From Arthrobacter sp. OAP107 (lineage in GTDB: Bacteria; Actinomycetota; Actinomycetes; Actinomycetales; Micrococcaceae), in NCBI RefSeq assembly GCF_040546765.1, contig NZ_JBEPOK010000001.1, positions 3,162,001 through 3,226,000 on the forward strand: a stretch of DNA of 64,000 bases. Direction: 5' to 3'. A model generated the notes under the pieces. That model did no database searches and was not told where the DNA came from. It saw only the letters and a program-made list of their open reading frames with translations. Positions 51,309 to 60,583 of the stretch are shown here, one piece after another (positions within the stretch are counted from its first letter, which is position 1; each line of letters starts with the position of its first letter). The position numbers were made by a program, and so were the translations under genes.

Positions 51309-51818
51309 TTACTGGAAATCCGAAGCATATTCATAGTCGGGAAGGTAATAGCAGTCAGACATCGAGTGCATTTCAAGCGTGTTTGGTGAGCTCTCATCAA
51401 AGGACAGGAAAATATACGCACCGTCCGCATGGGCAAGCTCAAGCCGATCAACACCATTGGTGAAATGGTTATCACCAGGTGCCCATCCCTCGGCTGCCAT
51501 GTGGTTCTTGATGTCATCAAGAAGTCGAGCCTGGTCCTGCCTGCCGCTGAGGTCGATCCATCTCATCTCGCTCAACCGCCACTCCCCGTCGTGACTGTCG
51601 TCCTTGGGCCGCGCACAGCTTGATAGCTCGTCAAGGTTAGCCGAGGTACGGACCGAGGCTTCTGGAAACATTGCCCCGATGTCATCCACCGCGGAGCGGA
51701 TCATGGGTTTGACCTCCCTCAGGGTTTCGCTCTGGTCGGTACGCTGTCCTGGCGCGCAGGAGATCAGAGTTGGTACCAAGACCACTGCACAGAGGACTGC
51801 AATCAGGCCGCTTTTCAT
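51309..51818 (-). CDS. Predicted lipoprotein, hypothetical
   Basis: A 169-residue protein with a lipoprotein signal: MKSGLIAVLCAVVLVPTLISC, with the lipobox ending at Cys21. The mature part has a Trp/Asp-rich segment (EWRLSEMRWIDLSGRQD) and ends with acidic and Tyr residues. AAAGGA lies four bases before the ATG; the frame extends upstream without a site. Probably exported and anchored in the membrane. No family is recognised. Small lipoproteins of this sort are common on mobile elements. Confidence 0.65.
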   Translation of the reverse strand: MKSGLIAVLCAVVLVPTLISCAPGQRTDQSETLREVKPMIRSAVDDIGAMFPEASVRTSANLDELSSCARPKDDSHDGEWRLSEMRWIDLSGRQDQARLLDDIKNHMAAEGWAPGDNHFTNGVDRLELAHADGAYIFLSFDESSPNTLEMHSMSDCYYLPDYEYASDFQ

Positions 51819-52006
51819 GTGTTCCTTTTCGGTGGCTAGGTGAACGCGGCCGACCTCCAGATGGAGCCCCTCCGCCGGCACTAATTCCACCGCCTTGGCC
51901 AGGCCAGTGGCATGGGCGGGTGCAGTGCGGCCGGAACGTCTTCCTTTTGTGCCGCTACGCTACAGCTGGTTCCTGCTCTCAGCGGTACTCAAAGTCAACC
52001 TGATTC

Positions 52007-53553
52007 TCAGCGCCACACAACGTCGCCACGCTCGTGGTTGATGTCTCTCTGTCCCTTTGCGCCCGGTTCAACGCGATTGACCCTCGGCGTCATAACGGCA
52101 CGGACGACGCGCCGCTTGTCCGGCAGGCCCAGTCCCTCCCATGTCTCGCGAACAGATCCTGTAGCCATTAGTTGCAGGACGAACGGGTCTATCTCGGAGA
52201 GCTTCTCGAGCCGCTTCGTGCCGTTTTGATTTTCGGCTCGATTCTGGCCTACTGATCAATCAGCAAATCAAACCTGAGATTCTAGGCTGCCTCATTGCGC
52301 ACCTTCTCCAGGTACTCCTGGTACTTCCCAATCTCGGCCAAAAGTGCCTGGCGCTCGTCGTCAGTGCCCTTGCCACGCTCTCCGAGCATTGCAAGGAAGT
52401 CGGGCCGCTCGAGTCGGGCCAACAATAGTTCGGTAACGACGGCGTCCAAGTGCGAATCACGCATTGCGACGTGGAAACCCGTCTTCCCGGGCACTCCGGT
52501 GCAGATGTACGTGTTGTAGAACGGGTAGGCAACTCACTGCCATGCTCGTCAACCGGCCTCGGCAATGGTTCCCCGGTGACCTTGTCCTTGCGCCGTCCAG
52601 CGTTCTGCTTGCCGATTCGCATCGGAGCTCCGCACGCCCCGCACGTAGCGATAGCGGTGAGCAGGTGTCGGGCGGGCCAGTCGTTCGTTCGCCTGTGTTC
52701 CGGAGGGCTTATCACGATCTGAAGTTTCTGCCAGGTGTCCAGCTCAATGAGGGTCGGCCACATAGCGTGACCGATGATCTCCCCTTGGTGCTGACGTTTG
52801 GATGCGTATGCGGGCATCATCAGCATCTGTTTGATCGCCGGAGGCGTCCAGCCAAGACCCTGACGATGGGCTTTGAAAGTTTCACGCCGTGGCGGAATTC
52901 CACGTTCGTTGAAGTCCTTGGCGATGGCATAAAAGGTCTCGCCGGCAAGGATGCGCCGTGCTGCCTCTTGCACAACTGGAGCCTCATCCTCATGGGGTTC
53001 AACCCGGAGCAGGGCGCCCGTTTCAGAATCCTTGATGCGTCGGTAGCGTATATTTTCTTGCCGTGCGGCCGGCCCTTCTCGGCGTTGGAGCGCATGTCAC
53101 GTTGCAGGCGTTTGCTCGTCTTGGCGCTCTCGTATTCAGAGTCGACGGCGTCTTCCAACAGAGTTCGGCGACCGCGGGCGTTGGCCGGGTCATAGAGCCG
53201 CCCGGCGTCGTCACCCAGATGCGGATCCCGCGCTCCTCGCACGGTTCGATGAGGTCAACCCATTCCCCCGTCCGGCGTGATCCACGGCCGGACTCCCACA
53301 ACCCCAGCGCACCGGCACCAAAGGCGTCTTCTTCCAGATCACTCATCAGTTGTGCAAAGCCCTCACGCGCCTGCTTGGAATACCGGCTGGCGCTTCGGTA
53401 ATTGTCCCGGTATGGCCGAGGGTGAATATCCCATCCGCGTTGCGCAAGGGCGGCAGCGTTCTCGTCGTGCTGCTGATCCGGACTCTTGCCCCTGCCCGAA
53501 CGGTCCTTCGATACGCGCAGATACTCTCGGATGAGGAGATTCTTCGGATCCAT
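52007..53553 (-). pseudogene. Large serine recombinase, frameshifted remnant
   Basis: Pieces of one large serine recombinase lie in order across changing frames. LLIREYLRVSKDRSGRGKSP with the catalytic Ser opens the gene at 53553. The next parts are GRLYDPANARGRR, YRRIKDSETGALLRVEPHE, a recombinase domain with ETFYAIAKDFNERGIPPRR, a zinc-ribbon piece (CGACGAPMRIGK) and a C-terminal coiled coil with RLEKLSEIDPFVLQLMATGS. Frames break near 53203, 53050, 52530 and 52225, each consistent with loss of one base, and TAG stops interrupt at 52284 and 52251. It cannot make a working enzyme. Confidence 0.88.
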
Positions 53554-53935
53554 GGACCCGCCCTACTTGATAACTTTGTCCCCGGACACGGCCGTTAGGT
53601 GCGGCGGACCCACCGTCTTCATGACCGCTTCCAGTTCCTCGCTGAGCCCTCCTATGTCGCCCGTGACCATGCCGGGAAGCAGACCGCGGGCATCAGGGGC
53701 AAGCCAGGCGGAAGGCGCGGCAACCGCGGCCTAAGGCGGCGGGCGCCTGTGGGTCAGTTCTGCGCTGCTGCCAGCACGGCGTCTGCACGCCGTTCCGCGG
53801 CCGATCTACCGAAGCCAATGTCTTCCCCGCATCGGTTCCCAGAGATCCGAACCCGGTCGAATTCTGCCTGGGCCACCAGACGGGCGCTATTTGCTAGCCA
53901 ATCAACTGCCTCACACCTCTGGCATCCAAGGCGGT
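53554..53935. other. Gene-poor stretch between the recombinase remnant and the relaxase operon
   Basis: No convincing gene is seen. A rightward frame (53599-53943) lacks a ribosome site and reads like antisense sequence. A leftward open stretch with GDRLGCQRCEAVDWLA near 53940 has no start codon and may be a remnant. The region ends at the inverted repeat at 53936. Confidence 0.5.
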
Positions 53936-53958
53936 CGCCGTGAGGTCACCTCACGGCG
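53936..53958. repeat. Perfect 23-bp inverted repeat before the relaxase operon
   Basis: CGCCGTGAGGT-C-ACCTCACGGCG has 11-base arms around one base. It lies 40 bases before the GTG start of the zinc-ribbon gene. It may be the operator of the relaxase operon or an oriT stem. No nic sequence was recognised. Confidence 0.6.
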
Positions 53959-53997
53959 GGATCATGTCGCACGGTGAATCCGCGCCGATGAACCATC

Positions 53998-54525
53998 GTG
54001 ATCCGGAGAGCATGCGCCGAGTGTAAGGCGCCCTTCGAGGCGAGGCGTAGTACACAACGCTTCTGTTCCGCTCGCTGTGCCGACAGGCAGCGAGATCGTC
54101 GACGGCGGCAACGCATCGCGGGGTCAGCATCGCCTCCATCCGGGGAGCCAAGTAACGAATGCGTCATCGCGGCGAAGGCACCGCGAGCGCGCCATACCGG
54201 AAGGGATGCCACACAGGCAGCAATCGAGATCCCCAACAGTCGGCTGCTGGATTCACTCCGTGCCCAACTCCGACTGCAATCTGCGAACGTCGACGACCTC
54301 AAAGCCGAGAACGCCGAGCAGCACGTCACCCTGAAGAAGCTTCGCGCCGACCTGGCAGGGTTCCAGACAACCCAGAATCGTGATGCGCAGGACTTAGTCC
54401 ACCTGGCCGGCAGGTTACTGGCACTCAGTCGGGCCGCCGGCGCCGAGCTTGATCCCAGCACGAAGGAGCTATTCCGGCGCAGGGGATGGAGCAGCTCCGC
54501 ACGCCGAGGACAACAGCAGTCATGA
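53998..54525 (+). CDS. Zinc-ribbon and coiled-coil protein upstream of the relaxase
   Basis: A 175-residue protein. The first 35 residues hold a zinc site: CAEC near 6-9 and CSARC near 23-27, followed by an Arg-rich stretch that could bind DNA. Residues 75-120 form a coiled coil (LLDSLRAQLRLQSANVDD). The rest is helical. The GTG start is the only plausible one after the inverted repeat. Its stop overlaps the relaxase ATG (ATGA). Its position suggests an accessory DNA-binding protein for the relaxase, but no family is recognised. Confidence 0.7.
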   Translation: MIRRACAECKAPFEARRSTQRFCSARCADRQRDRRRRQRIAGSASPPSGEPSNECVIAAKAPRARHTGRDATQAAIEIPNSRLLDSLRAQLRLQSANVDDLKAENAEQHVTLKKLRADLAGFQTTQNRDAQDLVHLAGRLLALSRAAGAELDPSTKELFRRRGWSSSARRGQQQS

Positions 54526-57500
54526 CCATGTCCATCGCCCGGCTCTCGGCGCAGTCCGGGCTGAAGTACCTGTTCAAGACCACCATGATGGACGATCGAC
54601 TGATCACACCCGCCGACGCCACCTCGTATTACATGAAGTCCGGAACACCTCAGGGACGGTGGATCGGCTCCGGCCTGCAGGGCATCAACCGCTCAGCAGG
54701 AGAAATGGTCACTGAATCGGATGCCAAAGCCGTCTTCGATCATGCCACCCACCCCGATCACGGAACTCCCCTGGGCCGTCCACATGGCCAACCAACGGTC
54801 GTCCAGACCAAGCATGGACAAACCGAAACACGGCACGCTGTCGTCGGATTTGACCTCACCTTCAGCGTCCCCAAGTCCGTCTCCGTCCTCTGGGCCCTGA
54901 GTCCTCGCGCGCTCCAAAACGAAATCCTCCAATGCCACCACAGCGCCGTTACTGCCACCCTGCAATGGCTCGAAGCATCGGTCATCCACACGAGGGCAGG
55001 CCGCAACGGCGTCGCCCACATCGGAACTCGCGGAGCAATAGCGGCTGCCTTCGACCACTGGGAATCTCGCGCCGGGGATCCGCAGCTACACACTCACCTC
55101 GTCATCGCCAACCGAGTTCAGCGCATCACTGACGATGCATGGGTCACCCTGGACTCACGGACGCTTTACAAAGCTGCAGTCGCCGCCAGCGAGCACTACA
55201 ACGGTCTCCTCTTCGACGCCCTTCACCGGCACCTCGGTACAGAAGCAGACTTCCGCACACGTACGGCGAACACGCACAACCCCAGCCAACAACTCACGGG
55301 CGTCGACGATGCGCTGATTCGTGAGTTCTCCAACCGTTCCCGCCTCATCGATCTCGAAACCGACCGGCTCGTGGCTGAATGGACCGCTGGGCATGGCGCT
55401 CCCCCGTCCGCGACAACCGTCATCAAGCTTCGGCAGCAGGCCACCCTTTCAACTCGCACGGCTAAGGCCGAGTCAGTCACACCACTGCACCAGCTCTCAG
55501 CTCAGTGGCGCACTCGTGCAATGGCCAAGGGCTTCGAGCCAGAGCACGTGCTCGCTGCCACGGTACGACGCTCGCGCAGAGCCCCCTTCCGCGCCGCTGA
55601 CTTCGCGCCGTCCTGGATCGACGCCGTAGGGTCGCTGGCACGAGAGCGTGTGGCAATGAAACGCTCCACCTGGAACCGGTGGAACCTCCTCGCTGAGGCC
55701 GAACGCGTCTGCGCCGAGATCCGCTGCCAGACTGCCGAGGACCGCAGCATCATGATCGACGCCGTGGCCACCGCAGCGGAAAGCCAGTCTGTTCCGCTCA
55801 ACGAGCGCCGCTACACGGCGCCGGTCGAGGCGCAAGCCGATATCCGCTTCAACAATCAGTGCGTCTTCGATTTCCACGGCACCCTCGTCTACACGGACGT
55901 GGGAACTCTCGCGAATGAAGACGTCGTCATGGAAGCAAGGAACGACGACGGCGGCCCGGCCGTAAGCGCGACGGTCACCATGGATTCACTCTCCAGCTAT
56001 AAACACCGCGGACAGCTTGAATTGCACGCTGATCAGCGTGCGGCTGCGGCCAACGTTCTGCTCAGCGGCAACCGACTCGACGCGATCGTGGGTCCTGCCG
56101 GAACTGGCAAGACCACAACCCTCGGGGCGGTCAGGGCAGCCTGGGAAACGGCGTTTGGGCCCGGCACAGTGGTTGGGCTGGCCCCGTCCGCTGCTAGTGC
56201 GGAGGTATTGGGACGCGACCTCGCGCTGGCCACCGAGAACGTCGCCAAGTGGCTTTATGAGTCCGTCGGCCAAGGAGCCGGCCACAGGGCTGCAAAGTAC
56301 TTCGATGTGGAGCAACGCCTCGCCAGGAACGTGGGGAGTCATGTCTCTCAGGCCGTCCGGCTGGCACAGCAGGCCTCATGGCTCACTGCCGAGCAGGACA
56401 GGTGGCGCTTTCATGAAAACCAGCTGGTCGTCGTCGACGAAGCCTCGATGGTGTCCACGCTCCAGCTGGCAGCCCTCGTACACCAGGCGCGGGACGCCGG
56501 GGCGAAGGTGCTGCTCGTGGGCGACCCGGGACAATTGGATGCCATCGATGCCGGCGGCGTCCTTGGCTGGTTGGACCGCCAAGGCAAGACGGCGCGCCTG
56601 AGCACGATCTGGCGGTTCGAGCAGGCCTGGGAGCAAGACGCATCAATGATGCTCCGTTCGGGTGACTTCTCCGCCGTCGCCGAGTACAACTCGCACGGGC
56701 GCCTGAACCACGGCACGTACCTGGCCACGGTCGATCAGGCCTATCTCAGCTGGCAGGCGGATACTAAAGCCGGCAAGGCCTCCATCCTCATCGCGGCCGA
56801 CAATGACACGGTGTCCATGCTCAACCAGCGGGCCCAGGCCGACCGGGTGATCCAGGGTGACGTAGACGCGGAAGACTCGGTCGCGGTCAGCGGCGGATCA
56901 CGAGCCGGCCGGGGTGATACTGTCATCGCCCGCCGGAATGACCGCGCCGTCGTGGACAGCAGCGGAGACTTCATCCGGAACGGAACCATGCTCGACGTCG
57001 TACGTGCGGACAAGCGCGACGGCTCTCTCACCGCCGTTCGCCGGGACACGGGTGCGACACTCTACTTGAACCGCGATTACGTTGGTACCTCAGTCGAGCT
57101 GGGATATGCGACAACTGCCCACCGTTCGCAGGGGCTCACCGTGGATACCGGACACACCGTCGTCACGCAGGGGCGTCTCACACGAGAGCTGCTGTATGTG
57201 AGCATGACCCGCGGACGCACCGGGAATCACGCCTACGTCAGCGAGACCGACCCCGCGGATGACGAGCCCCTGGATCCGGCTCTGCAGCCGTCCTGGCAAC
57301 AGATCCTAGGCGAGGTCCTTGCTGCCGAAGGCGCAGAAAGGACGGCGCACGAAGTCCGCGACTCGGAGAAGTTGAAAGCAGATAGCTTAGAGCGCCTAAG
57401 TGCAGAGTACGATTACCTCGCACAAATTGCAGCCGCTGAGGACCTGGCGGCACTCCTCGAGCGACACTCCCCCGGGCTAGCGTCACACCTGCAGCGCTCA

Positions 57501-58091
57501 GCTGCTTGGGGCACAACGGTTACAGCATGGCGTCGCTCCGTTGATGTTAGTCGGCCAAGTGCCGAGCGCGTCGTGACGAGCGCCCTCACCACCACCGACT
57601 CCGCCAAAGACGTGGCTGCCGTCATACACGCCAGGTTCCAGGAATTCTTGGCCGGGATGCCGGCCGTTGAAAACGATCCATTGGCACCGGTGAACTCCTC
57701 AAGGCGCGAGCTGACTGACTTGCTCCAGCAGGTGCAGGCCCGGATGAGGAGCAGGATGGACGACGTCGTCAGAGAGGCAGTCATGTGCGACACCGAATGG
57801 AAGCGGAACCTTCTAGAGCGCATGGGGCCGGACATCGATCACGAGGCCGCACACAACGCGATACGCCAGACAGCGATTTATCGGGACCGCTGGGGCCTTA
57901 ACGATTCGCCGCTGCCGCTGGGACCCGGACCGGCAAGCTTCGAGTGGGAGCAATCGGAACAATATGCACGCATTGGCCGGATCATCAGTGAAGACTTTAA
58001 CCCACCAGCCAGACGTGGTGAGGCCCCGGCATGCGCCTATGCACCGGTTAATTTGGAGGACCGCCTTATCAATGTCGGATGGCAACTCTAG
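54522..58091 (+). CDS. MobF family conjugative relaxase with helicase domain
   Basis: A 1189-residue TrwC/TraI-type relaxase-helicase. The relaxase domain (about 1-290) has SYYMKSGTPQGRW with candidate nucleophile tyrosines near residue 35, FSVPKSVSVLWAL near 110, and the metal-binding DPQLHTHLVIAN near 187. The helicase domain has Walker A GPAGTGKTTTLGAV near 523, VVDEASMVS near 637 and ATTAHRSQGLTVD near 863. A helical C-terminal tail follows. It nicks oriT, stays bound to the 5' end and unwinds the strand for transfer. It starts on the previous gene's stop codon. Confidence 0.92.
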   Translation: MTMSIARLSAQSGLKYLFKTTMMDDRLITPADATSYYMKSGTPQGRWIGSGLQGINRSAGEMVTESDAKAVFDHATHPDHGTPLGRPHGQPTVVQTKHGQTETRHAVVGFDLTFSVPKSVSVLWALSPRALQNEILQCHHSAVTATLQWLEASVIHTRAGRNGVAHIGTRGAIAAAFDHWESRAGDPQLHTHLVIANRVQRITDDAWVTLDSRTLYKAAVAASEHYNGLLFDALHRHLGTEADFRTRTANTHNPSQQLTGVDDALIREFSNRSRLIDLETDRLVAEWTAGHGAPPSATTVIKLRQQATLSTRTAKAESVTPLHQLSAQWRTRAMAKGFEPEHVLAATVRRSRRAPFRAADFAPSWIDAVGSLARERVAMKRSTWNRWNLLAEAERVCAEIRCQTAEDRSIMIDAVATAAESQSVPLNERRYTAPVEAQADIRFNNQCVFDFHGTLVYTDVGTLANEDVVMEARNDDGGPAVSATVTMDSLSSYKHRGQLELHADQRAAAANVLLSGNRLDAIVGPAGTGKTTTLGAVRAAWETAFGPGTVVGLAPSAASAEVLGRDLALATENVAKWLYESVGQGAGHRAAKYFDVEQRLARNVGSHVSQAVRLAQQASWLTAEQDRWRFHENQLVVVDEASMVSTLQLAALVHQARDAGAKVLLVGDPGQLDAIDAGGVLGWLDRQGKTARLSTIWRFEQAWEQDASMMLRSGDFSAVAEYNSHGRLNHGTYLATVDQAYLSWQADTKAGKASILIAADNDTVSMLNQRAQADRVIQGDVDAEDSVAVSGGSRAGRGDTVIARRNDRAVVDSSGDFIRNGTMLDVVRADKRDGSLTAVRRDTGATLYLNRDYVGTSVELGYATTAHRSQGLTVDTGHTVVTQGRLTRELLYVSMTRGRTGNHAYVSETDPADDEPLDPALQPSWQQILGEVLAAEGAERTAHEVRDSEKLKADSLERLSAEYDYLAQIAAAEDLAALLERHSPGLASHLQRSAAWGTTVTAWRRSVDVSRPSAERVVTSALTTTDSAKDVAAVIHARFQEFLAGMPAVENDPLAPVNSSRRELTDLLQQVQARMRSRMDDVVREAVMCDTEWKRNLLERMGPDIDHEAAHNAIRQTAIYRDRWGLNDSPLPLGPGPASFEWEQSEQYARIGRIISEDFNPPARRGEAPACAYAPVNLEDRLINVGWQL

Positions 58092-58110
58092 ACTGGGCGC
58101 GAAGGAACCC

Positions 58111-58692
58111 ATGATTGCGAACCCAGTCCTGAAGCCGAAGCTTGCGACACCCGCACTGGTCCTGCCCAGTGTGGCCATACTCGTCGGCCTAGCTTGTCTT
58201 GCAGCGGCCGTTGCAGCGAACATGCAACCGTCGTGGGTATTACTGGTGCTGGGAGCTGCGTTCCTTCTCACTGCCACCACTGTGAGTCAAATCTGGTTGA
58301 CCCGGGTACGCCATCTCCATACTTGGATGGAGAAGGCAAAGGAACAGTGGAAGAACTTTGATGAGGCAAAGCGCATTCACGGCACGACGGCAGAGATCTC
58401 CGTTTTAAGCGTTGACGCTCTTGAGCCCACAGGATCGTGGATCACCATCAAGTGGAATCGCTTTGACCACATCCAGGCAGCCTGGCTCGAGGCACTAAGT
58501 GAACCCATTTGGCCAGGCTCCGTGCTACTAATATCGCCGGATGCTGCCCAAATCATGCCGGGTGCACCGTGGCCCGCGACGTACTATGTAGTTGCTTCAG
58601 ATTGTCTTGCATGGGCTCCGGAGGCGGCCAGAGAATCGTTGGCAGATACCCGATATCACGCTTCTGATCGACTCCGGCTTCCCAGGCTCTAA
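58111..58692 (+). CDS. Membrane protein downstream of the relaxase, unknown
   Basis: A 193-residue protein with two membrane helices (about residues 10-32 and 38-58) near the N-terminus, then a soluble domain of about 130 residues with a helical start (HTWMEKAKEQWKNFDEAK) and a mixed end. The ATG at 58111 has AAGGA four bases before it. An earlier ATG at 58072, overlapping the relaxase end, is the other option. GC content is lower than in the relaxase. It may anchor something at the membrane during transfer, but this is guesswork. Confidence 0.6.
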   Translation: MIANPVLKPKLATPALVLPSVAILVGLACLAAAVAANMQPSWVLLVLGAAFLLTATTVSQIWLTRVRHLHTWMEKAKEQWKNFDEAKRIHGTTAEISVLSVDALEPTGSWITIKWNRFDHIQAAWLEALSEPIWPGSVLLISPDAAQIMPGAPWPATYYVVASDCLAWAPEAARESLADTRYHASDRLRLPRL

Positions 58693-58782
58693 GGCTTCTG
58701 ATTTCCTGACCGTCTGTAAGCTATCGGCTATCGTAGCCTTCGGGGCCCTTTGGGACATTCCCGATCTATGCGCACCATATCT

Positions 58783-58831
58783 AAAAAGAAATAGCCCCGT
58801 CACGATTGAAGTGACGGGGCTATTTCTTTTT
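58783..58831. terminator. Strong bidirectional terminator after the relaxase operon
   Basis: Perfect 21-base arms (58783-58803 and 58811-58831), GC-rich in the inner half, with A-runs and T-runs on the outside. The loop has seven bases. It can end transcription from both sides, and separates rightward relaxase genes from leftward genes. Confidence 0.92.
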
Positions 58832-58856
58832 GATCTAAAGAGACAACAGCGCCATT

Positions 58857-59261
58857 CTAAGCCACGGCATATTCAGAGGCAGCGGCAGCAGACATGATGT
58901 CAGATCCAGAACAATGATATGTGCGACCCGGGTTTATCCGCATCATTTCGAACCAATCGCGAACGGTCATTCCACCCACAACGTCAGCGACGTCATGAGA
59001 GGCATCGGAGGACGAATCTTCGTGGGTTACATAAACCACATGAACGCGACCGTCGAATGCTGTTGCCAGCACTATTCGAGAGGCTTTGACACGCTCCATC
59101 CGGTGAATAGCAATAATGGCAGACTCATCGGAGCCTGTAACGACCATCGGAATTTCCCCGTCCTGGTCAAGAACATTCTGCGCTTCCATATCTCTATGGA
59201 ATTGGGGGTTCAGCATAAGCATAGAGACACGGCGTGCCGCATCAGCGCGGGATGAATTCAT
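58857..59261 (-). CDS. Hypothetical protein, second of an AT-richer pair
   Basis: A 134-residue soluble acidic protein. The middle (DGEIPMVVTGSDESAIIAIHR) and the end of beta-alpha units (RIVLATAFDGRVHVVYVTHE) suggest an alpha/beta fold. The ATG at 59261 overlaps the stop of the upstream gene (ATGA), with GGAAGGT before it. No family is recognised. Its base composition is lower in GC than most of the window, as for other mobile-element cargo. Confidence 0.6.
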   Translation of the reverse strand: MNSSRADAARRVSMLMLNPQFHRDMEAQNVLDQDGEIPMVVTGSDESAIIAIHRMERVKASRIVLATAFDGRVHVVYVTHEDSSSDASHDVADVVGGMTVRDWFEMMRINPGRTYHCSGSDIMSAAAASEYAVA

Positions 59262-59671
59262 ACCTTCCTGCTCCATTCAGTGATCCACTCCTCGTAGCGC
59301 GGGTAGATGTTCGCTGTAGCACTTCCGTAGGCTCTCATTACATCATCAGGCGAGTCCAAGGGGTACTTTTCGACGACTTTTGTCTCCGACACTCGGAGGT
59401 GGTGCCAGTGGTGGACGTGGTAGTTGGCATGCGACGAGCAGGCCCGTATGACATCGACGTCCTGCTTTCGGACCGATGAGTAGGTCATTAGGCCGATGCT
59501 GAAGCCGACCGGTTTATCTGCGCAGAAGGACGTACGAGTAATACCCCGAACGCGGTCTGCGTCATCGACGAACATCTTCACAGCCGGCGGCTTGTAACAG
59601 TCAGCGCATTCCTTGACGCCGTCGTCATGGACGCGAAACTGCCCACGCGTCACCTTGTCATGCTTTGCCAA
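59258..59671 (-). CDS. Hypothetical protein, first of the pair
   Basis: A 137-residue protein rich in His and aromatic residues in the middle (SSHANYHVHHWHHLRVSE), with a C-x-x-C (ECADC) near the N-terminus. A metal site is possible. The TTG at 59671 has GGGGGA seven bases ahead; a further upstream extension is not supported. The stop overlaps the next start. Unknown function. Confidence 0.5.
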   Translation of the reverse strand: MAKHDKVTRGQFRVHDDGVKECADCYKPPAVKMFVDDADRVRGITRTSFCADKPVGFSIGLMTYSSVRKQDVDVIRACSSHANYHVHHWHHLRVSETKVVEKYPLDSPDDVMRAYGSATANIYPRYEEWITEWSRKV

Positions 59672-59896
59672 ACCAACTTCCCCCGCGATCCCCTGCACCC
59701 CAAGTGCAACTGCACAATTACTAAACTCTAGACCAACGCACCAAATCCTTCCCGCATGATATAGAAGGCATCTGAGCACGGCCCCGAAAGCCAGCCTTCT
59801 AGAACATGCTTGAAGTCGACGTCCTCTGGGGCCCGCTTATAGGCGGCGGACCGCCTCATGGGTGGGTGAGAGTCCGCAGATCCAAGGTTCCGCTGC

Positions 59897-59930
59897 CGCG
59901 TGGGTGGTGTTAACGCGTGGGTGGTGTTAA
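59897..59930. repeat. Perfect 17-bp tandem direct repeat
   Basis: CGCGTGGGTGGTGTTAA occurs twice without a gap. It lies between the unknown pair and the ssb terminator, outside any gene. Two copies alone are few for iterons. Confidence 0.8.
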
Positions 59931-59934
59931 AAGG

Positions 59935-59970
59935 AGAGTCGGAAGGCAGCCAAGCTTGCCTTCCGACTCT
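59935..59970 (-). terminator. Intrinsic terminator of the T4CP-ssb operon
   Basis: AGAGTCGGAAGGCA and its complement with an 8-base loop, 44 bases after the ssb stop. On the minus strand CCTTTTAACA follows. Confidence 0.8.
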
Positions 59971-60013
59971 TCCCTCCAGTCAGGCCACGAAATATCACGG
60001 CCCAATTCAGCGC

Positions 60014-60523
60014 CTAGAAGCTGATCTGATTCCCCGCCGCTTGGCCTCTGTGCGGCAAGAACACCGGACCCTTCAGTGAGACGTTGTAGGCCGGTACCTC
60101 AGGTTCTACCGGGGCCGCCTCGCGTCCGGCCTGAACCTGAGGGGCGGGCGCCGTCACTGCAGCATGCGACGACCGCTGGTACGCCGCGGTGCCGAAACGC
60201 AGATCCGGACCGATGGTGTCGGCCACGATACGGCGGGCTTCGCGGCGTTCGCCGTCCTTCTCGTAGGAGCGGAACTCCAGCTCACCTGCCACTGTGACCG
60301 GGTCACCCTTCTTCAGCGAGGTCGCAGCGTTCTCCGCCAGCGCCCGGAACGCCGACACATTGTGGAAGACGGGTTCACCGTCCTGCCAGGTGCCGTCCGC
60401 GCCCTGGACTCGCTGGTTGACGGCGACGCGCAGCTTGGCGTGAGCCACACCGCTTTCGCCTACGCTCAATTCAGGGTCGGCAACGAGGTTGCCCGCAATA
60501 TTGATCGGGATCTTGGTACTCAT
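60014..60523 (-). CDS. ssb: Single-stranded DNA-binding protein
   Basis: A 169-residue SSB with an OB fold in residues 1-110: PINIAGNLVADPELSVG, then AHAKLRVAVNQRV, FHNVSAFRALAENAA and KKGDPVTVAGELEFRSYEKDG. The C-terminal third is a Pro/Ala linker. The final residues, GNQISF, lack the acidic DDxxPF tip that recruits partner proteins in chromosomal SSBs. It coats transferred single strands. It is the last gene of the leftward operon, 61 bases after the ArdC-like gene. Confidence 0.92.
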   Translation of the reverse strand: MSTKIPINIAGNLVADPELSVGESGVAHAKLRVAVNQRVQGADGTWQDGEPVFHNVSAFRALAENAATSLKKGDPVTVAGELEFRSYEKDGERREARRIVADTIGPDLRFGTAAYQRSSHAAVTAPAPQVQAGREAAPVEPEVPAYNVSLKGPVFLPHRGQAAGNQISF

Positions 60524-60583
60524 TTCCTTGTCCTTCCACGAGCCGGTGGGACTTTCCCGCCGGACAGATAGATGCCGTCGAAC

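Noticed and set aside
53599..53943. Rightward open frame between recombinase remnant and relaxase operon
   Set aside because: Arg/Ala/Ser-rich random-looking product, no ribosome site, and overlaps the approach to the inverted repeat.
53748..53944. Leftward open stretch with CQRC and LAAAQN ending
   Set aside because: About 60 codons with no usable start and no family. It may be a remnant but cannot be supported.
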